64,000 bases of DNA from Rhodobacterales bacterium. GTDB lineage: Bacteria > Pseudomonadota > Alphaproteobacteria > Rhizobiales > Stappiaceae. Under the pieces are notes generated by a model. That model was not told the DNA's origin. It did not search any database and was given only the letters and a program-made list of their open reading frames with translations. Positions 23,034 through 32,415 of this stretch are shown here, in pieces. Each line of letters starts with the position of its first letter. The first letter of the stretch is position 1. The DNA lies in assembly GCA_008107755.1 (NCBI GenBank), contig VIRH01000087.1:1-64000 (forward strand). The letters run 5' to 3'. The position numbers and the translations under genes were made by a program.

Positions 23034-25223
23034 ATGAAATTCGAAGAACCCACAAGTGACAATCTGTTCGACCGCGCAATGGTCATCGGCAAGGCCACGC
23101 CCCGCATCGACGGGCCGCTCAAGGTCTCCGGACAGGCGCCCTACGCCTATGAGCGCCACGATGTCGTCGAGGACCAACTCGTCGGCTATCCGCTCGGCGC
23201 GACCATTGGGCGGGGCCGCATCACCGCAATGGACACCGAAGCCGCACGCAACGCGCCCGGCGTCGCTGCCGTGGTCACCACCCTCGACATCGACCCGCTC
23301 GAGATTTCTTCCTTCAACAACGCCCGTCTGTTCGGTGGTAACGAAGTTCGCCACTACCATCAGGCAATAGCAGTCGTGGTTGCGGAGACGCTCGAACAGG
23401 CGCGCCATGCTGCTGAAATGATCGACGTCACCTACGAGGAAGAGGAAGGCAACTTCGACCTTGAGAAAGCGTGGCAAAATGGTCTCGGGACAGATGAGGC
23501 CGACGCAGAGACAGGCAACGTCGACGAAGCCTTCGCGTCCGCCGAGGTCACGCTTGACGAGACCTACCGAACCCCGGACCAGTCCCACGCCATGATGGAA
23601 CCGCATTCGTCCATCGCGGATTGGTCGGACGGCGAAAACATGACCGTCTGGACCTCCAGTCAGATGATCGCCTGGGCTCGCAAGTCACTGGCCGAAACCT
23701 TCGACATCGACGAGGACCGGATCCGCGTCGAGAGCCCCTTTGTCGGTGGTGGTTTCGGCGCCAAGCTGTTCCTGCGGTCGGATGCGGTTCTCGCAGCGCT
23801 CGGCTCGCGGGCGGCGCAGCGTCCGGTCAAGCTCACCCTGCCCCGTCCGTTCATCTTCAACAACGCGACGCATCGCTCCGCCACGATCCAGCGCATCCGG
23901 CTGGCAGCCGGCCAGGATGGACGCCTGACGGCGATCGAACACGAAGCCGCGGCCCACGAGTTCGAGGGAGGTGGCAACGAAGAGAACCCCACGAACCTCA
24001 CAAAACTGTTTTATGCCGGCGCCAATCGGCGGGTGAAACATCATGATGTCGTCCTCGACCTCCCCGAGAGCTCCTCGATGCGGGCACCGGGCGAAGCATC
24101 GGGCCTCATGGCTTTCGAAATCGCAATGGACGAGATGGCGGAAAAACTGGGCATGGACCCGGTCGAGTTTCGCATTCTGAACGACACCCAGGTCGATCCG
24201 ATGAACCCGGATGTTCCCTTCTCCGACCGTAACTTTGTGGACTGTCTGAAGGTCGGTGCCGAACGGTTCGGCTGGAGCGACCGAAACAGGAAACCCGGCG
24301 ACACCCGCGACGGCCTCTGGATGGTCGGACATGGCATGGCGGGCGCATACCGCGGCGCCCCGACCCTGACGTCCGGTGCCCGTGTGCGTCTGGAACGGGG
24401 CCACCTCACTGTCGAAACGGATATGACCGATATTGGAACCGGCTCCTACACCATCCTGGCCCAGACGGGCGCGGAAATGCTCGGACTGCCCCTTGAGCAG
24501 GTGACCGTAAAGCTTGGCGACAGCCGCTTCCCGGCATCCTCCGGCTCCGGCGGCCAGTTCGGTGCCGCAAGTTCGACGGCGGGCGTCTATGCCGCCTGTG
24601 TAGCCTTGCGGGAGGAGATCGCACGTCGCCTTGAGACGGATGATGTCCGCTTTGAAGATGGAAATGTCATCGCAGGCAACAAGGCCATCCCGCTTGAGGA
24701 GATTTCAGCCGATGCGGAAATCACCGCCGAGGACACGATGGAATTCGGCGACTTCCAGGATGATCTTGAGATTGGCACCTTCGCCGCGCACTTTGTGGAA
24801 GTCGGTGTCCACGCGGCGACCGCCGAAGTCAGGGTGCGCAGAATGCTCGCGGTGTGTGACGCCGGCCGCATCCTCAATCCCGTCACCGCCCGCAGCCAGG
24901 TAATTGGCGGCATGACCATGGCTTTGGGCGCCGCCCTGTCTGAGCAACTGGCCGTCGACAAACCACGCGGCTACTTCGTCAACCACGACCTGGCAGGATA
25001 TGAAGTCGCCGTTCACGCAGACGTCCCGGATCAGGAAGTCATCTTCCTGGACACGCTGGACCCGGCGATCTCTCCCCTCAAGGCCAAGGGCGTCGGCGAA
25101 CTGGGCATCTGCGGCGTCGCCGCGGCAATCGCGAATGCCACTTACAACGCCACCGGCATCCGCGTCCGCGATTACCCGATCACCCTAGACAAAATGCTTG
25201 ATCGGCTGCCTGAAACATTCTGA
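23034..25223 (+). CDS. Molybdopterin-binding catalytic subunit, PaoC-like
   Basis: A 729-residue xanthine-dehydrogenase-family large subunit starting MKFEEPTSDNLFDRAMVIGKATPRIDG. Visible cofactor motifs are GGFGAKLF, SSMRAPGE, QTGAEMLGL and GSGGQFGAASS. The C-terminal KGVGELGICGVAAA contains the catalytic Glu. The protein is full length. It oxidises aldehydes or N-heterocycles; the substrate cannot be read from sequence. No XdhC/PaoD-type chaperone gene lies nearby, so maturation must use one elsewhere. Confidence 0.9.
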   Translation: MKFEEPTSDNLFDRAMVIGKATPRIDGPLKVSGQAPYAYERHDVVEDQLVGYPLGATIGRGRITAMDTEAARNAPGVAAVVTTLDIDPLEISSFNNARLFGGNEVRHYHQAIAVVVAETLEQARHAAEMIDVTYEEEEGNFDLEKAWQNGLGTDEADAETGNVDEAFASAEVTLDETYRTPDQSHAMMEPHSSIADWSDGENMTVWTSSQMIAWARKSLAETFDIDEDRIRVESPFVGGGFGAKLFLRSDAVLAALGSRAAQRPVKLTLPRPFIFNNATHRSATIQRIRLAAGQDGRLTAIEHEAAAHEFEGGGNEENPTNLTKLFYAGANRRVKHHDVVLDLPESSSMRAPGEASGLMAFEIAMDEMAEKLGMDPVEFRILNDTQVDPMNPDVPFSDRNFVDCLKVGAERFGWSDRNRKPGDTRDGLWMVGHGMAGAYRGAPTLTSGARVRLERGHLTVETDMTDIGTGSYTILAQTGAEMLGLPLEQVTVKLGDSRFPASSGSGGQFGAASSTAGVYAACVALREEIARRLETDDVRFEDGNVIAGNKAIPLEEISADAEITAEDTMEFGDFQDDLEIGTFAAHFVEVGVHAATAEVRVRRMLAVCDAGRILNPVTARSQVIGGMTMALGAALSEQLAVDKPRGYFVNHDLAGYEVAVHADVPDQEVIFLDTLDPAISPLKAKGVGELGICGVAAAIANATYNATGIRVRDYPITLDKMLDRLPETF

Positions 25224-25260
25224 CGCTGGCGCGATAACGGCAAACCGTATCGGGCACGTA

Positions 25261-27453
25261 TTACTCGCGCACGACATGTGTTTCGCAAAGGCTGGCAATG
25301 GCCATGGCAGCCTGCCGGGCGCCATTGCGTTTGAACCTGTCTGCGTGCGGCAGGTGGGCGGAGCGCATTTCGGCGCGGCCGTCAGGATCGCTCATGCGAT
25401 CGAGCGCGGCCGGGAGGTCGAATTCGGCGCAATGACGGACGAGACAGCCGAGCCCGCGCGCTTCGGCAAAACGCGCCCGCAGGATCTGTCGATCCTGTTC
25501 CGCGTGCTCGTTCGGTACCCAGATTGTCGGAAGGCTTTCGCTCAGGTGCTCGGAAAATGTGTTGTATCCGGCAGCCGCGACGGCGAAATCGAAAGCACGC
25601 AGGAATTTGCCGAATGGATAGTCGGCAAGTCTCGTCACCCCGGCAGGCAGATCAGCCTGCACGCCCGCGATGCGCCACTGCGCGACTGTCATCCCGAGAC
25701 CGTGTCGCCCATGGAGATGCGCCAGCGTCCGGGCCGTCATCGCTGCGGTATCGATATTGTTGCCCGAGCCCAGCGCAACCAGCACGTTGGCCTTTTGCGG
25801 ATCGAGGCCAATCTGGGCGCAGGCCGCTTCCCGGCCGATGAGATCGCCTTGTTCCAGCAGTCTGATGGGCGGAACCGGCAGCACCTGGTGCCTGTATGGA
25901 ACCGTCGGGCCGTCGTCACGCGCCCAGGCCTCCTCCCCGGGCTCCACAATCAGATCGAACACACCCGCTCTTTCAAGCGCTTCAGTGTCGCGGCCCGGTC
26001 CCCACATGGCGCGGCGGATCCAGACGCGCGCCACGTCCGGGCACCTCTCCATCGCCTTCATCAGCCCGACGAACGGGACATTGCCGTCAAAGACCATCGC
26101 CCTTGGCCGATAAAACCCGATGGCCGTGGCGAGCGCATCCGCCAGAGCCGCGTTCCAGTGCTCCCGGCGCTCTCCATAAGCGGCGTGGTAAGGCAGATAT
26201 TCCGCCGCATAGCCATAGCGCCGCACCAGATCCACCGCATGGGAATGGCTCACGAAGACAGGCGTGATGCGGTCAGGAAGCCGGCGCGCAATGGCAAGCT
26301 GCCGGGTCAGATGTCCGAGCCCCACACCATTGGTCGAATAGAACAACACCCGGCACTCAGGCGCCGCATGGACGGCGGGCGCATACGGGTCGCTTCTTGG
26401 CTCTCCAATCAAGCCCCGCACCCGGGAAGCAGCAGCCTTTGCGGAGAACCTTCCGGCGAGCAGATCCCCTGCACTTTCCCTCAGGTCCTCGGCCAGCCCC
26501 CTGTCTTCGTGAAACTCGATCGCCCGCGTGGCAATCTGGGTCCGGCCGCCATAGAGCGCCGTGCCGGCAAAGACCATCCGGTAGTGCGGCTGCAGATAGG
26601 GCACCACCCCGCTGCTTAGGGCGTAGAGCGCCTCTACCGGGCAGGGATCATCCGATGCAACATCGGCATTTGCCAGAATGTCCACCTTCGACAGAAAGTC
26701 GGCCAGCGAGATCCGGTCATCATTCCAGACCTCGATCGGCGCGGGTTGCGGCCAGACCGGCCAGTCCGCCGCCGGTCCACCACGCAGCCGCCACATGACA
26801 TTGGCAACGCCCAGCGCCCGCGTCCCGTCTGCCACCGAGAGGGACCATGGTCCCGGCCGTGTCCGCGCGATGCGCGCCATCCCGATGGCCGGGCGTGCGC
26901 GCTCGATCGCATCCCTCGGCGTTGTTCGCCCGGACGGAACCACCGGATACCAGTCCTCATCGGTCGTCGGCCAATCTGGCGCGGCATATGACAACGCGTC
27001 CCGGCAGATACTGGTCGTCGGCGCCCATATGACCGGTCCGCCAAGGACTTCCTCAGCGATATCTCGGAGGCGCTCCCGCTCCTCATGCGCAAGCGATGCA
27101 AACACCCGTGGCCGCTCGAGCGTGACAACCCTCTGAGCAGCGCGGATCGTGACCGCGGAACCGAACGGTACAGCGAAAACCCGTGCGTCAAAGCCGATCG
27201 CCAGAGCGCAGTCGACTTTCGCGCCTGGTCCGAGGCGCTTGACCTCGCCGGCCTCGAAAAGCTGGGCATAGTCCGGATCAAGCACATAGGGATCTGCCCT
27301 GATCAACGCCGGAGCGACGGGCAGGACCCCGACCCGGTAACCGGCCGCAACAAATGCCTCGATTGACGCAGCATGTGACGGAGCCGCCACGTCTCCTTTT
27401 CGGATATCCGCCAACACACAGATATCCAGCCTCAGAAAACCGGAACGTTTCAA
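25261..27453 (-). CDS. Two-part glycosyltransferase with MurG/GT28-like C-terminal half
   Basis: A 730-residue protein. Residues ~1-355 form a domain with GT-B-like features and low similarity to anything I know (SLADFLSKVDILANADVASDDPCPVEALYALSSG is the best motif, with an end-of-domain acidic EA pair as in GT4). Residues ~370-720 are a GT28/MurG-like unit (FYSTNGVGLGHLTRQLAIARRLPDR; VLVALGSGNN; VAAAGYNTFSEHLSESLPTIWVPNEHAEQDRQ). It probably builds a surface polysaccharide or glycolipid. It lies 14 bp upstream of the lipoprotein gene stop. Confidence 0.75.
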   Translation of the reverse strand: MKRSGFLRLDICVLADIRKGDVAAPSHAASIEAFVAAGYRVGVLPVAPALIRADPYVLDPDYAQLFEAGEVKRLGPGAKVDCALAIGFDARVFAVPFGSAVTIRAAQRVVTLERPRVFASLAHEERERLRDIAEEVLGGPVIWAPTTSICRDALSYAAPDWPTTDEDWYPVVPSGRTTPRDAIERARPAIGMARIARTRPGPWSLSVADGTRALGVANVMWRLRGGPAADWPVWPQPAPIEVWNDDRISLADFLSKVDILANADVASDDPCPVEALYALSSGVVPYLQPHYRMVFAGTALYGGRTQIATRAIEFHEDRGLAEDLRESAGDLLAGRFSAKAAASRVRGLIGEPRSDPYAPAVHAAPECRVLFYSTNGVGLGHLTRQLAIARRLPDRITPVFVSHSHAVDLVRRYGYAAEYLPYHAAYGERREHWNAALADALATAIGFYRPRAMVFDGNVPFVGLMKAMERCPDVARVWIRRAMWGPGRDTEALERAGVFDLIVEPGEEAWARDDGPTVPYRHQVLPVPPIRLLEQGDLIGREAACAQIGLDPQKANVLVALGSGNNIDTAAMTARTLAHLHGRHGLGMTVAQWRIAGVQADLPAGVTRLADYPFGKFLRAFDFAVAAAGYNTFSEHLSESLPTIWVPNEHAEQDRQILRARFAEARGLGCLVRHCAEFDLPAALDRMSDPDGRAEMRSAHLPHADRFKRNGARQAAMAIASLCETHVVRE

Positions 27454-27467
27454 TATTCAGGATCCCG

Positions 27468-27926
27468 TCAGGCTGCGCGGCAGGTCAGGCCGGAGGCAAG
27501 TGAGCCGTTTTCGAGTGGACCGAAGGTGGTGCCGCTCAGCGTTCTGCGGCCGCCGCCACTCCTGCGGATCGTCATGACATAGATCCCGTCCCGCTCATAC
27601 TTCGTCAGGATGCCGTCTTGTCCGGGCGAAAGCCGCAGATACGCATCGAGGGTGATTGTCTGTGTCTGACCGGATGCAAGGCGGCGCCGCGCCGGGACCG
27701 GAGCAAAGTCGGAAGACCCCTGCCGGCATTCCACGGCGGATGTCACCGGCCCACTATATTGCAGGACAACAGTTCCCTCGGCGGTCTGCGTCACCTTTCG
27801 GAAACCGAGCCCCTTGAGGCGCGCCATTTCCTCGGCGATCGGGACATCTCCCAGCTTGGGCGACAGGCTGGCACAGCCGGCGAGAAAGACCGTCAGAACG
27901 ACGAGATACACACTGCCTTTGATCAT
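27468..27926 (-). CDS. Lipoprotein of unknown function
   Basis: About 152 residues from ATG 27926 (GGTGGGA site upstream). A lipobox is clear in the signal peptide: VVLTVFLAGCASL, with Cys lipidation expected at about residue 18. The mature part contains MARLKGLGFRKVTQTAEGTVVLQYSGPVTSAVEC and two further Cys. The domain is not recognised. It follows the caspase-type gene by 17 bp in the same orientation, so it probably shares its transcript and location (outer membrane or periplasm). Confidence 0.75.
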   Translation of the reverse strand: MIKGSVYLVVLTVFLAGCASLSPKLGDVPIAEEMARLKGLGFRKVTQTAEGTVVLQYSGPVTSAVECRQGSSDFAPVPARRRLASGQTQTITLDAYLRLSPGQDGILTKYERDGIYVMTIRRSGGGRRTLSGTTFGPLENGSLASGLTCRAA

Positions 27927-27943
27927 GAAAATCCCACCTGCGC

Positions 27944-30850
27944 TCACTGCATTTGCGTCAATCTCGACAGAACGTCGAGTGTGATATCGTCTCCGGGCGC
28001 CGCAAGCTTGTTCAAGGCGAACGCCTGATTGAGGGCACGCCGCGTCGCCGGTCCCATTTGCCCGTCGGCGGGCCCGGAGAGGGCCCCGAGGCGCTTCAGA
28101 ATGGTCTGCGCCGCTGCGACATACTCTTCCTGCCCGTACTGCGACGTTCTGTCGGCGACGACTGAAGTGAGGTTTGGATCGCTGCTTTGTCCAAGTGCGG
28201 TCGCGTACCAGACCAGAGCTTTCGTCCGATCCTGGGGGACACCGCGCCCTGCTTCACTGAGGCGCGCCAGATCCAGCGAAGCCCAGGCAACGCCCCCTTC
28301 TGCGGCAACGCGATACCACCGCGCGGCTTCCTCGAAATCAGGTTCGACACCGTCGGACGACGCCCACGCACGGCCCGCGTCCCGGGCCGCCCAGGGGTTG
28401 CCGCCGGCCTCCGTCACCAGCAGCTCGCGCGCCCGTGCTATATCCTTCGGAAGGCCGCGCCCGTCCATCATCAGGCTTGCAAGCCCGCGCGCGGCCCCAT
28501 AGACATTTTCCGCCACCGCCCGTTCATAGAGCGCTGCAGCCCGCTCCGGCTCGTCGAAAAGCGGATGCCCTGAGGAATAGACCCGGGCAAGACGGTAATA
28601 GGCTTCCGGATCATCTTCGCGCGCGGCCTGCGCAAACAGGCGGACGGCTGCTTCCACGTCCTGCCTCACGCCCTGTCCGTCCTCGTACATGATCCCGAGC
28701 CGCGTCAGCGCATTCGGGACGCCCCGGCCGGCGGCCGTCTCAAACCAGAAGCGCGCCTCGTCGAAATCCTGCGGTATGCCGTCGCCGGTCTGGTACATCC
28801 GCGCAAGCCGTGTCTGTGCGGTCAACTCACCGCTCTTGGCCGCCGCCGTATACCAGCGCACCGCCTCATCGGCGTCCTTTTCCACGCCGAGCCCGTTCTG
28901 GTAGAAATCGGCAATATTGGTCATCGCCCAGTCGTTCCCGAGGGCGGCTCCCTGCCGATAGAACTCCATCGCCCGCCCGTAATCCTGCGGAACACCGACA
29001 CCTGCGCGGTAGATCCAGGCGAGCGCCGTATAGGCCGCCGTTTCGCCCTGCGCCGCAGCTTGCTCGAAAAGCGCCTTCGCACGGGCGAAGTCCTGCGGCA
29101 CGGCCTGCGCATCGAGATGCATCTGGCCAAGATAGACCTTGGCGGACGCATACCCGGCCTCAACCGCCTTTTGCTGCCAGACGACGGCCTTGTCGTAATC
29201 ACCTGCCGAGCGGTAGGCGCGTGCAAGCTGCGCCCAGAAGCGGGCGACATCGGGATAGCGCGCAACGGCGATCTCGCACACCTCGATCGCCGCATCGAAA
29301 TTCCGGTCGATGATGAACTGCCGCGTCCCCGCCGTGACACGCTGGCTGTCATAGGGATTGCCCGCGAGTATGTCACACGCATCGACATAGACATCCAGCT
29401 GCGCCTCGATCGGCTCCGTGTCTCCTTCCGGTCGCAATGCCAGACTGCGAAAAACATCCCGGCCACCGTTCGAGCCGACCTGGGGGCGATAGGCAAGCTG
29501 ATCGTCTTTCGAGATCCAGTGAACGGTCCCGCCATGCAGCGGCACACCGGTCTCCTCGAGGACAACCCCGAGACGAGCGGCATTCTTGACGTAGAGCCAA
29601 CCGCTTTCTTCCGGTTCCGCCTCAAGCGCCGCATCGCCGACGCCAATGGGAACAGTCAGACGAGCGCTATCGAGATCCGAAACGATTTCCGCACGGGTCG
29701 TGCCGTCGGCGGCAATCGCAGGCCTGGCCTCCCGTTCCGGCAGAGAAGTATCGGAGACCCGGATCGCATCCGGGTCGCCGCCAAGGTCCAGCAGCCGTGT
29801 GCGCGCATCCTCGACGAAAGCCCCGCCCGGCATGGTGCGGATGTAGGCTGCAAAGGCCTCAGGGCGGTCCGCATCGCGTATCGAGCGCCAGAATGTCCGG
29901 TCGATGATACGCCGGGGTGGCAGCCCGCCCAGCGTGTCGGAGGCAACGCCCATGCCCGTCGTGGCGCTGCGCAGGTCATCGACGATCGGCATGAAATAGA
30001 ATCGCGTCTCGAGCGTGCTGGTCGTCCAGGTGATCTGCTCGCCGGATGTCGTTTCGCGCACGTGCCCGCGGATCCGCCGGAAGAGATCCGCAATCTCCAG
30101 CCCGGGCTCGTCGATATTTTCGGCGATCGCCTCCGTATAGGGGCTGTGCCGGCCATCCCCGTCATAGGCGACGGAACCTGGTGCGGTCGCAAAGCTGATC
30201 ACCGTTTCCGTATCGCCGGCCGTCATTTCCGCAAGCCCGCCCCCGCTCGACTGCGACAGGGCTTCGAGACCGCGGGACACCTCTTCCCGCGAGGCGCCCA
30301 GACTGATGGCACGCGAGGCGATCACGTCCGCCTCGTCCTCGTCAATCTCTCCGAAAGGGTTGTTCCGACACGCATCGAGCAGAATGATGTTCAGCTTCGC
30401 GCCGGAATTAGCCATGATGTCGACGAAAAGCTGCGCATCGATTGCCTGGTCGAGAAGATCCTCAACGGACTTCGGCGCGACGGACACCGGCAGAAGGTAG
30501 TTGCGTCCACCGATCTGGACACCATGGCCGGCATAATAGAAAAGCGCTTCACTGCCCTCGCGCAGTCGGCTGCGGAACGTCGCCAGATCCGCAAGCATTT
30601 TCTCCCGGTCCCCATCGATCGTCTCGATCACTTCGAACCCGGCTTCCCAAAGTCTTTCGGCAACGAGTTCCGCGTCGTTGGCCGGGTTGGGCAGTGCCGC
30701 GACGGCGCGGTAGGCGGAATTTCCGATGACAAGCGCGACACGCGACGTCGACTCGGCCGGCGTTTGTGCCCTCGCGGGTGCGAAGATGACCAACACCGCA
30801 AAGGTCGCGGCGGCGGTGGACTGAAGCAGACCTCTCAGCGACTTCTGCAT
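27944..30850 (-). CDS. Exported caspase-fold (C14) protein with Sel1 repeats and a peptidoglycan-binding-like end
   Basis: About 968 residues from ATG 30850. A Sec signal peptide (AAATFAVLVIFAPARA) leads to a caspase domain at ~30-290 with YYAGHG (catalytic His near 109) and LLDACRNNPF (catalytic Cys near 161). A SH3-like linker follows at ~350-500, then about nine Sel1-type repeats (~530-890, A-x-x-WYR-x-AA-x-G-x-x-xA-x-xxLG patterns). The last 60 residues (AAQTILKRLGALSGPADGQMGPATRRAL) resemble a peptidoglycan-binding domain. Both catalytic residues are intact. The gene follows a small secreted-protein gene and precedes a lipoprotein gene. Confidence 0.85.
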   Translation of the reverse strand: MQKSLRGLLQSTAAATFAVLVIFAPARAQTPAESTSRVALVIGNSAYRAVAALPNPANDAELVAERLWEAGFEVIETIDGDREKMLADLATFRSRLREGSEALFYYAGHGVQIGGRNYLLPVSVAPKSVEDLLDQAIDAQLFVDIMANSGAKLNIILLDACRNNPFGEIDEDEADVIASRAISLGASREEVSRGLEALSQSSGGGLAEMTAGDTETVISFATAPGSVAYDGDGRHSPYTEAIAENIDEPGLEIADLFRRIRGHVRETTSGEQITWTTSTLETRFYFMPIVDDLRSATTGMGVASDTLGGLPPRRIIDRTFWRSIRDADRPEAFAAYIRTMPGGAFVEDARTRLLDLGGDPDAIRVSDTSLPEREARPAIAADGTTRAEIVSDLDSARLTVPIGVGDAALEAEPEESGWLYVKNAARLGVVLEETGVPLHGGTVHWISKDDQLAYRPQVGSNGGRDVFRSLALRPEGDTEPIEAQLDVYVDACDILAGNPYDSQRVTAGTRQFIIDRNFDAAIEVCEIAVARYPDVARFWAQLARAYRSAGDYDKAVVWQQKAVEAGYASAKVYLGQMHLDAQAVPQDFARAKALFEQAAAQGETAAYTALAWIYRAGVGVPQDYGRAMEFYRQGAALGNDWAMTNIADFYQNGLGVEKDADEAVRWYTAAAKSGELTAQTRLARMYQTGDGIPQDFDEARFWFETAAGRGVPNALTRLGIMYEDGQGVRQDVEAAVRLFAQAAREDDPEAYYRLARVYSSGHPLFDEPERAAALYERAVAENVYGAARGLASLMMDGRGLPKDIARARELLVTEAGGNPWAARDAGRAWASSDGVEPDFEEAARWYRVAAEGGVAWASLDLARLSEAGRGVPQDRTKALVWYATALGQSSDPNLTSVVADRTSQYGQEEYVAAAQTILKRLGALSGPADGQMGPATRRALNQAFALNKLAAPGDDITLDVLSRLTQMQ

Positions 30851-30858
30851 CGAAACTC

Positions 30859-31158
30859 TCAATAAAGGCCGGGAGCCTGAACCTGGCTCTGAGGCACGTT
30901 AATGGCGGCAGAAGCTTTCTGATTGGAGGTGGCGATGATCTGGTCCCGCGTCAGTCCTGGATTCTCGGATATCAACCTGAACTCCACGAGCGCCAGAAAA
31001 GCGGCATTCGCTTCGGGTCCATCCGGATTGTTGCGCAGATATGTCCGGGCGGATGCGGCTGTCTCGAACTGGCGGGAGTTTTGTGCCAGTGCGCTGGTCA
31101 GCGGAATTCCAAGCACGCTGAGCAATGCCAGCACCTTTCCAATCACCCAACGCGACAT
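30859..31158 (-). CDS. Small secreted protein, first gene of caspase operon
   Basis: A 99-residue protein with a signal peptide (VLALLSVLGIPLTSALAQ). The mature part is a helical domain (FETAASARTYLRNNPDGPEANAAFLALVEFRLISENPGLT) and a polar tail. Its stop lies eight bases before the caspase-gene ATG. The family is not recognised. Export and position suggest that it works with the caspase protein in the periplasm. Confidence 0.65.
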   Translation of the reverse strand: MSRWVIGKVLALLSVLGIPLTSALAQNSRQFETAASARTYLRNNPDGPEANAAFLALVEFRLISENPGLTRDQIIATSNQKASAAINVPQSQVQAPGLY

Positions 31159-31285
31159 GACAGCCTGACCTCACCCGCTTGACGTAAAGAAAACCAGCCG
31201 TACGTTTATCAATAGTATGACTGACAATGCCGGGATTAGATGCGAGCGCGAATAGACTGTCAACCCAAGCCTTACGCTTCGTCAC

Positions 31286-32413
31286 ATGACGAAAGGAAGC
31301 GCTCCCGTCTGGCGCCAATGGACATGCCTGAGTGACGTCATGAACAAGGCCGCGCCGAGAACCACGTTTCCGATCACCTTCTTTCCCGATTATCGATCGA
31401 CCAACCCCTATCAGACGCTGCACTACGAGAGCCTGACGCCGCTTTTTCACGCAGAGCCCGGCACGATCAAGGATGCCATCGCGGCACAATCGGTCTCATC
31501 CGGTAGCGCGCACCTCTTCCATCTCCACTGGGAGCACGCGGTCTTCGCGGGAACCGGAGATCCGCGCGCTGTGGACGACTTTCTGGACGACGTCGAAAGG
31601 TTCCGGGCGCTGGGCGGCAGGGTGATCTGGACCGTCCACAATCTTGCGCCCCACGAGGAGACGAAGCGCAGGGCCAATGCCGACCTGCAGTTGGGCCTTT
31701 GCAAACTCGCGGACATCGTTCACCTGCACTCCCTGCCCGCCTTGGCTGCCGCGAAGTTGGAGCTCCCCCTTCAGTCCCGCAGGGTCCGGGTGATTGCCCA
31801 CCCGAACTTTGAAGGCGCCTATCCGGTTTACCCTCGCGAAATCGCCCGCAAGGAACTCGGCCTGCCGGAAGACGGCAGGATCGTGCTGTGCCCCGGCCGC
31901 ATCGCTGCCTACAAACAGCCGGTTGAACTGGTGGCGGCCTTTCTCGCCCACGCAGGCGCCAACGACCGCCTGATCCTGGCCGGAGAAACCGCAAGAGGCT
32001 TCGTCTTCGAGGTCCCTTGCGACGCGCGCATCATCCACCGCCCGGGTTTTGAAACACCTGAGGATGTCGGCAGACTGCACGCGGCGGCGGACTTCATCGC
32101 CCTGCCCTACCGCGTGTCACTGACCTCCGGTTCCGCCATTCTCGCAGCAACCCTCGGCAGGGCAGTCTTGGGCACGGATACGCCTGGACTTCGGGATGCG
32201 GTGGGCCCACCGAAAACGGGCCACCTCTATCCGCCGGGCGCCTTGAACGACGCCATGCGGGAGGCCCTTCAAGAGCCAGTGGAAATCTGGGCTGAACGCG
32301 GCCTGGCCGCCGCGGCAGAGGCCGGCGCACGCGATCGGGCCGTCATCGCCGCCGGTTGGCTGGATGTCCTGACCTTGCTTGCCCGTCCACCATTTCAACG
32401 AACTGGAGACTGA
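31286..32413 (+). CDS. GT-B glycosyltransferase
   Basis: About 375 residues if the ATG at 31286 is used; ATG 31340 (18 codons later) is as likely, because neither has a good ribosome binding site. It shows FPDYRSTNPYQTLHYESL, then VIWTVHNLAPHEETKRRANADLQLGLCKLADIVHLHS, and a C-terminal Rossmann part with IVLCPGRIAAYKQPVELVAAFLAHA and YRVSLTSGSAILAATLGRAVLGTD. The fold is GT4/GT-B type. Target sugar and acceptor are unknown. It starts a three-gene cluster ending at 33790, divergent from the caspase operon. Confidence 0.75.
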   Translation: MTKGSAPVWRQWTCLSDVMNKAAPRTTFPITFFPDYRSTNPYQTLHYESLTPLFHAEPGTIKDAIAAQSVSSGSAHLFHLHWEHAVFAGTGDPRAVDDFLDDVERFRALGGRVIWTVHNLAPHEETKRRANADLQLGLCKLADIVHLHSLPALAAAKLELPLQSRRVRVIAHPNFEGAYPVYPREIARKELGLPEDGRIVLCPGRIAAYKQPVELVAAFLAHAGANDRLILAGETARGFVFEVPCDARIIHRPGFETPEDVGRLHAAADFIALPYRVSLTSGSAILAATLGRAVLGTDTPGLRDAVGPPKTGHLYPPGALNDAMREALQEPVEIWAERGLAAAAEAGARDRAVIAAGWLDVLTLLARPPFQRTGD

Positions 32414-32415
32414 CC

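Noticed and set aside
25198-26619. + strand frame following the PaoC-like gene
   Set aside because: Antisense to the large glycosyltransferase, which has clear motifs on the minus strand.
29060-30865. + strand frame opposite the caspase gene
   Set aside because: Antisense shadow; the caspase and Sel1 motifs are on the minus strand.
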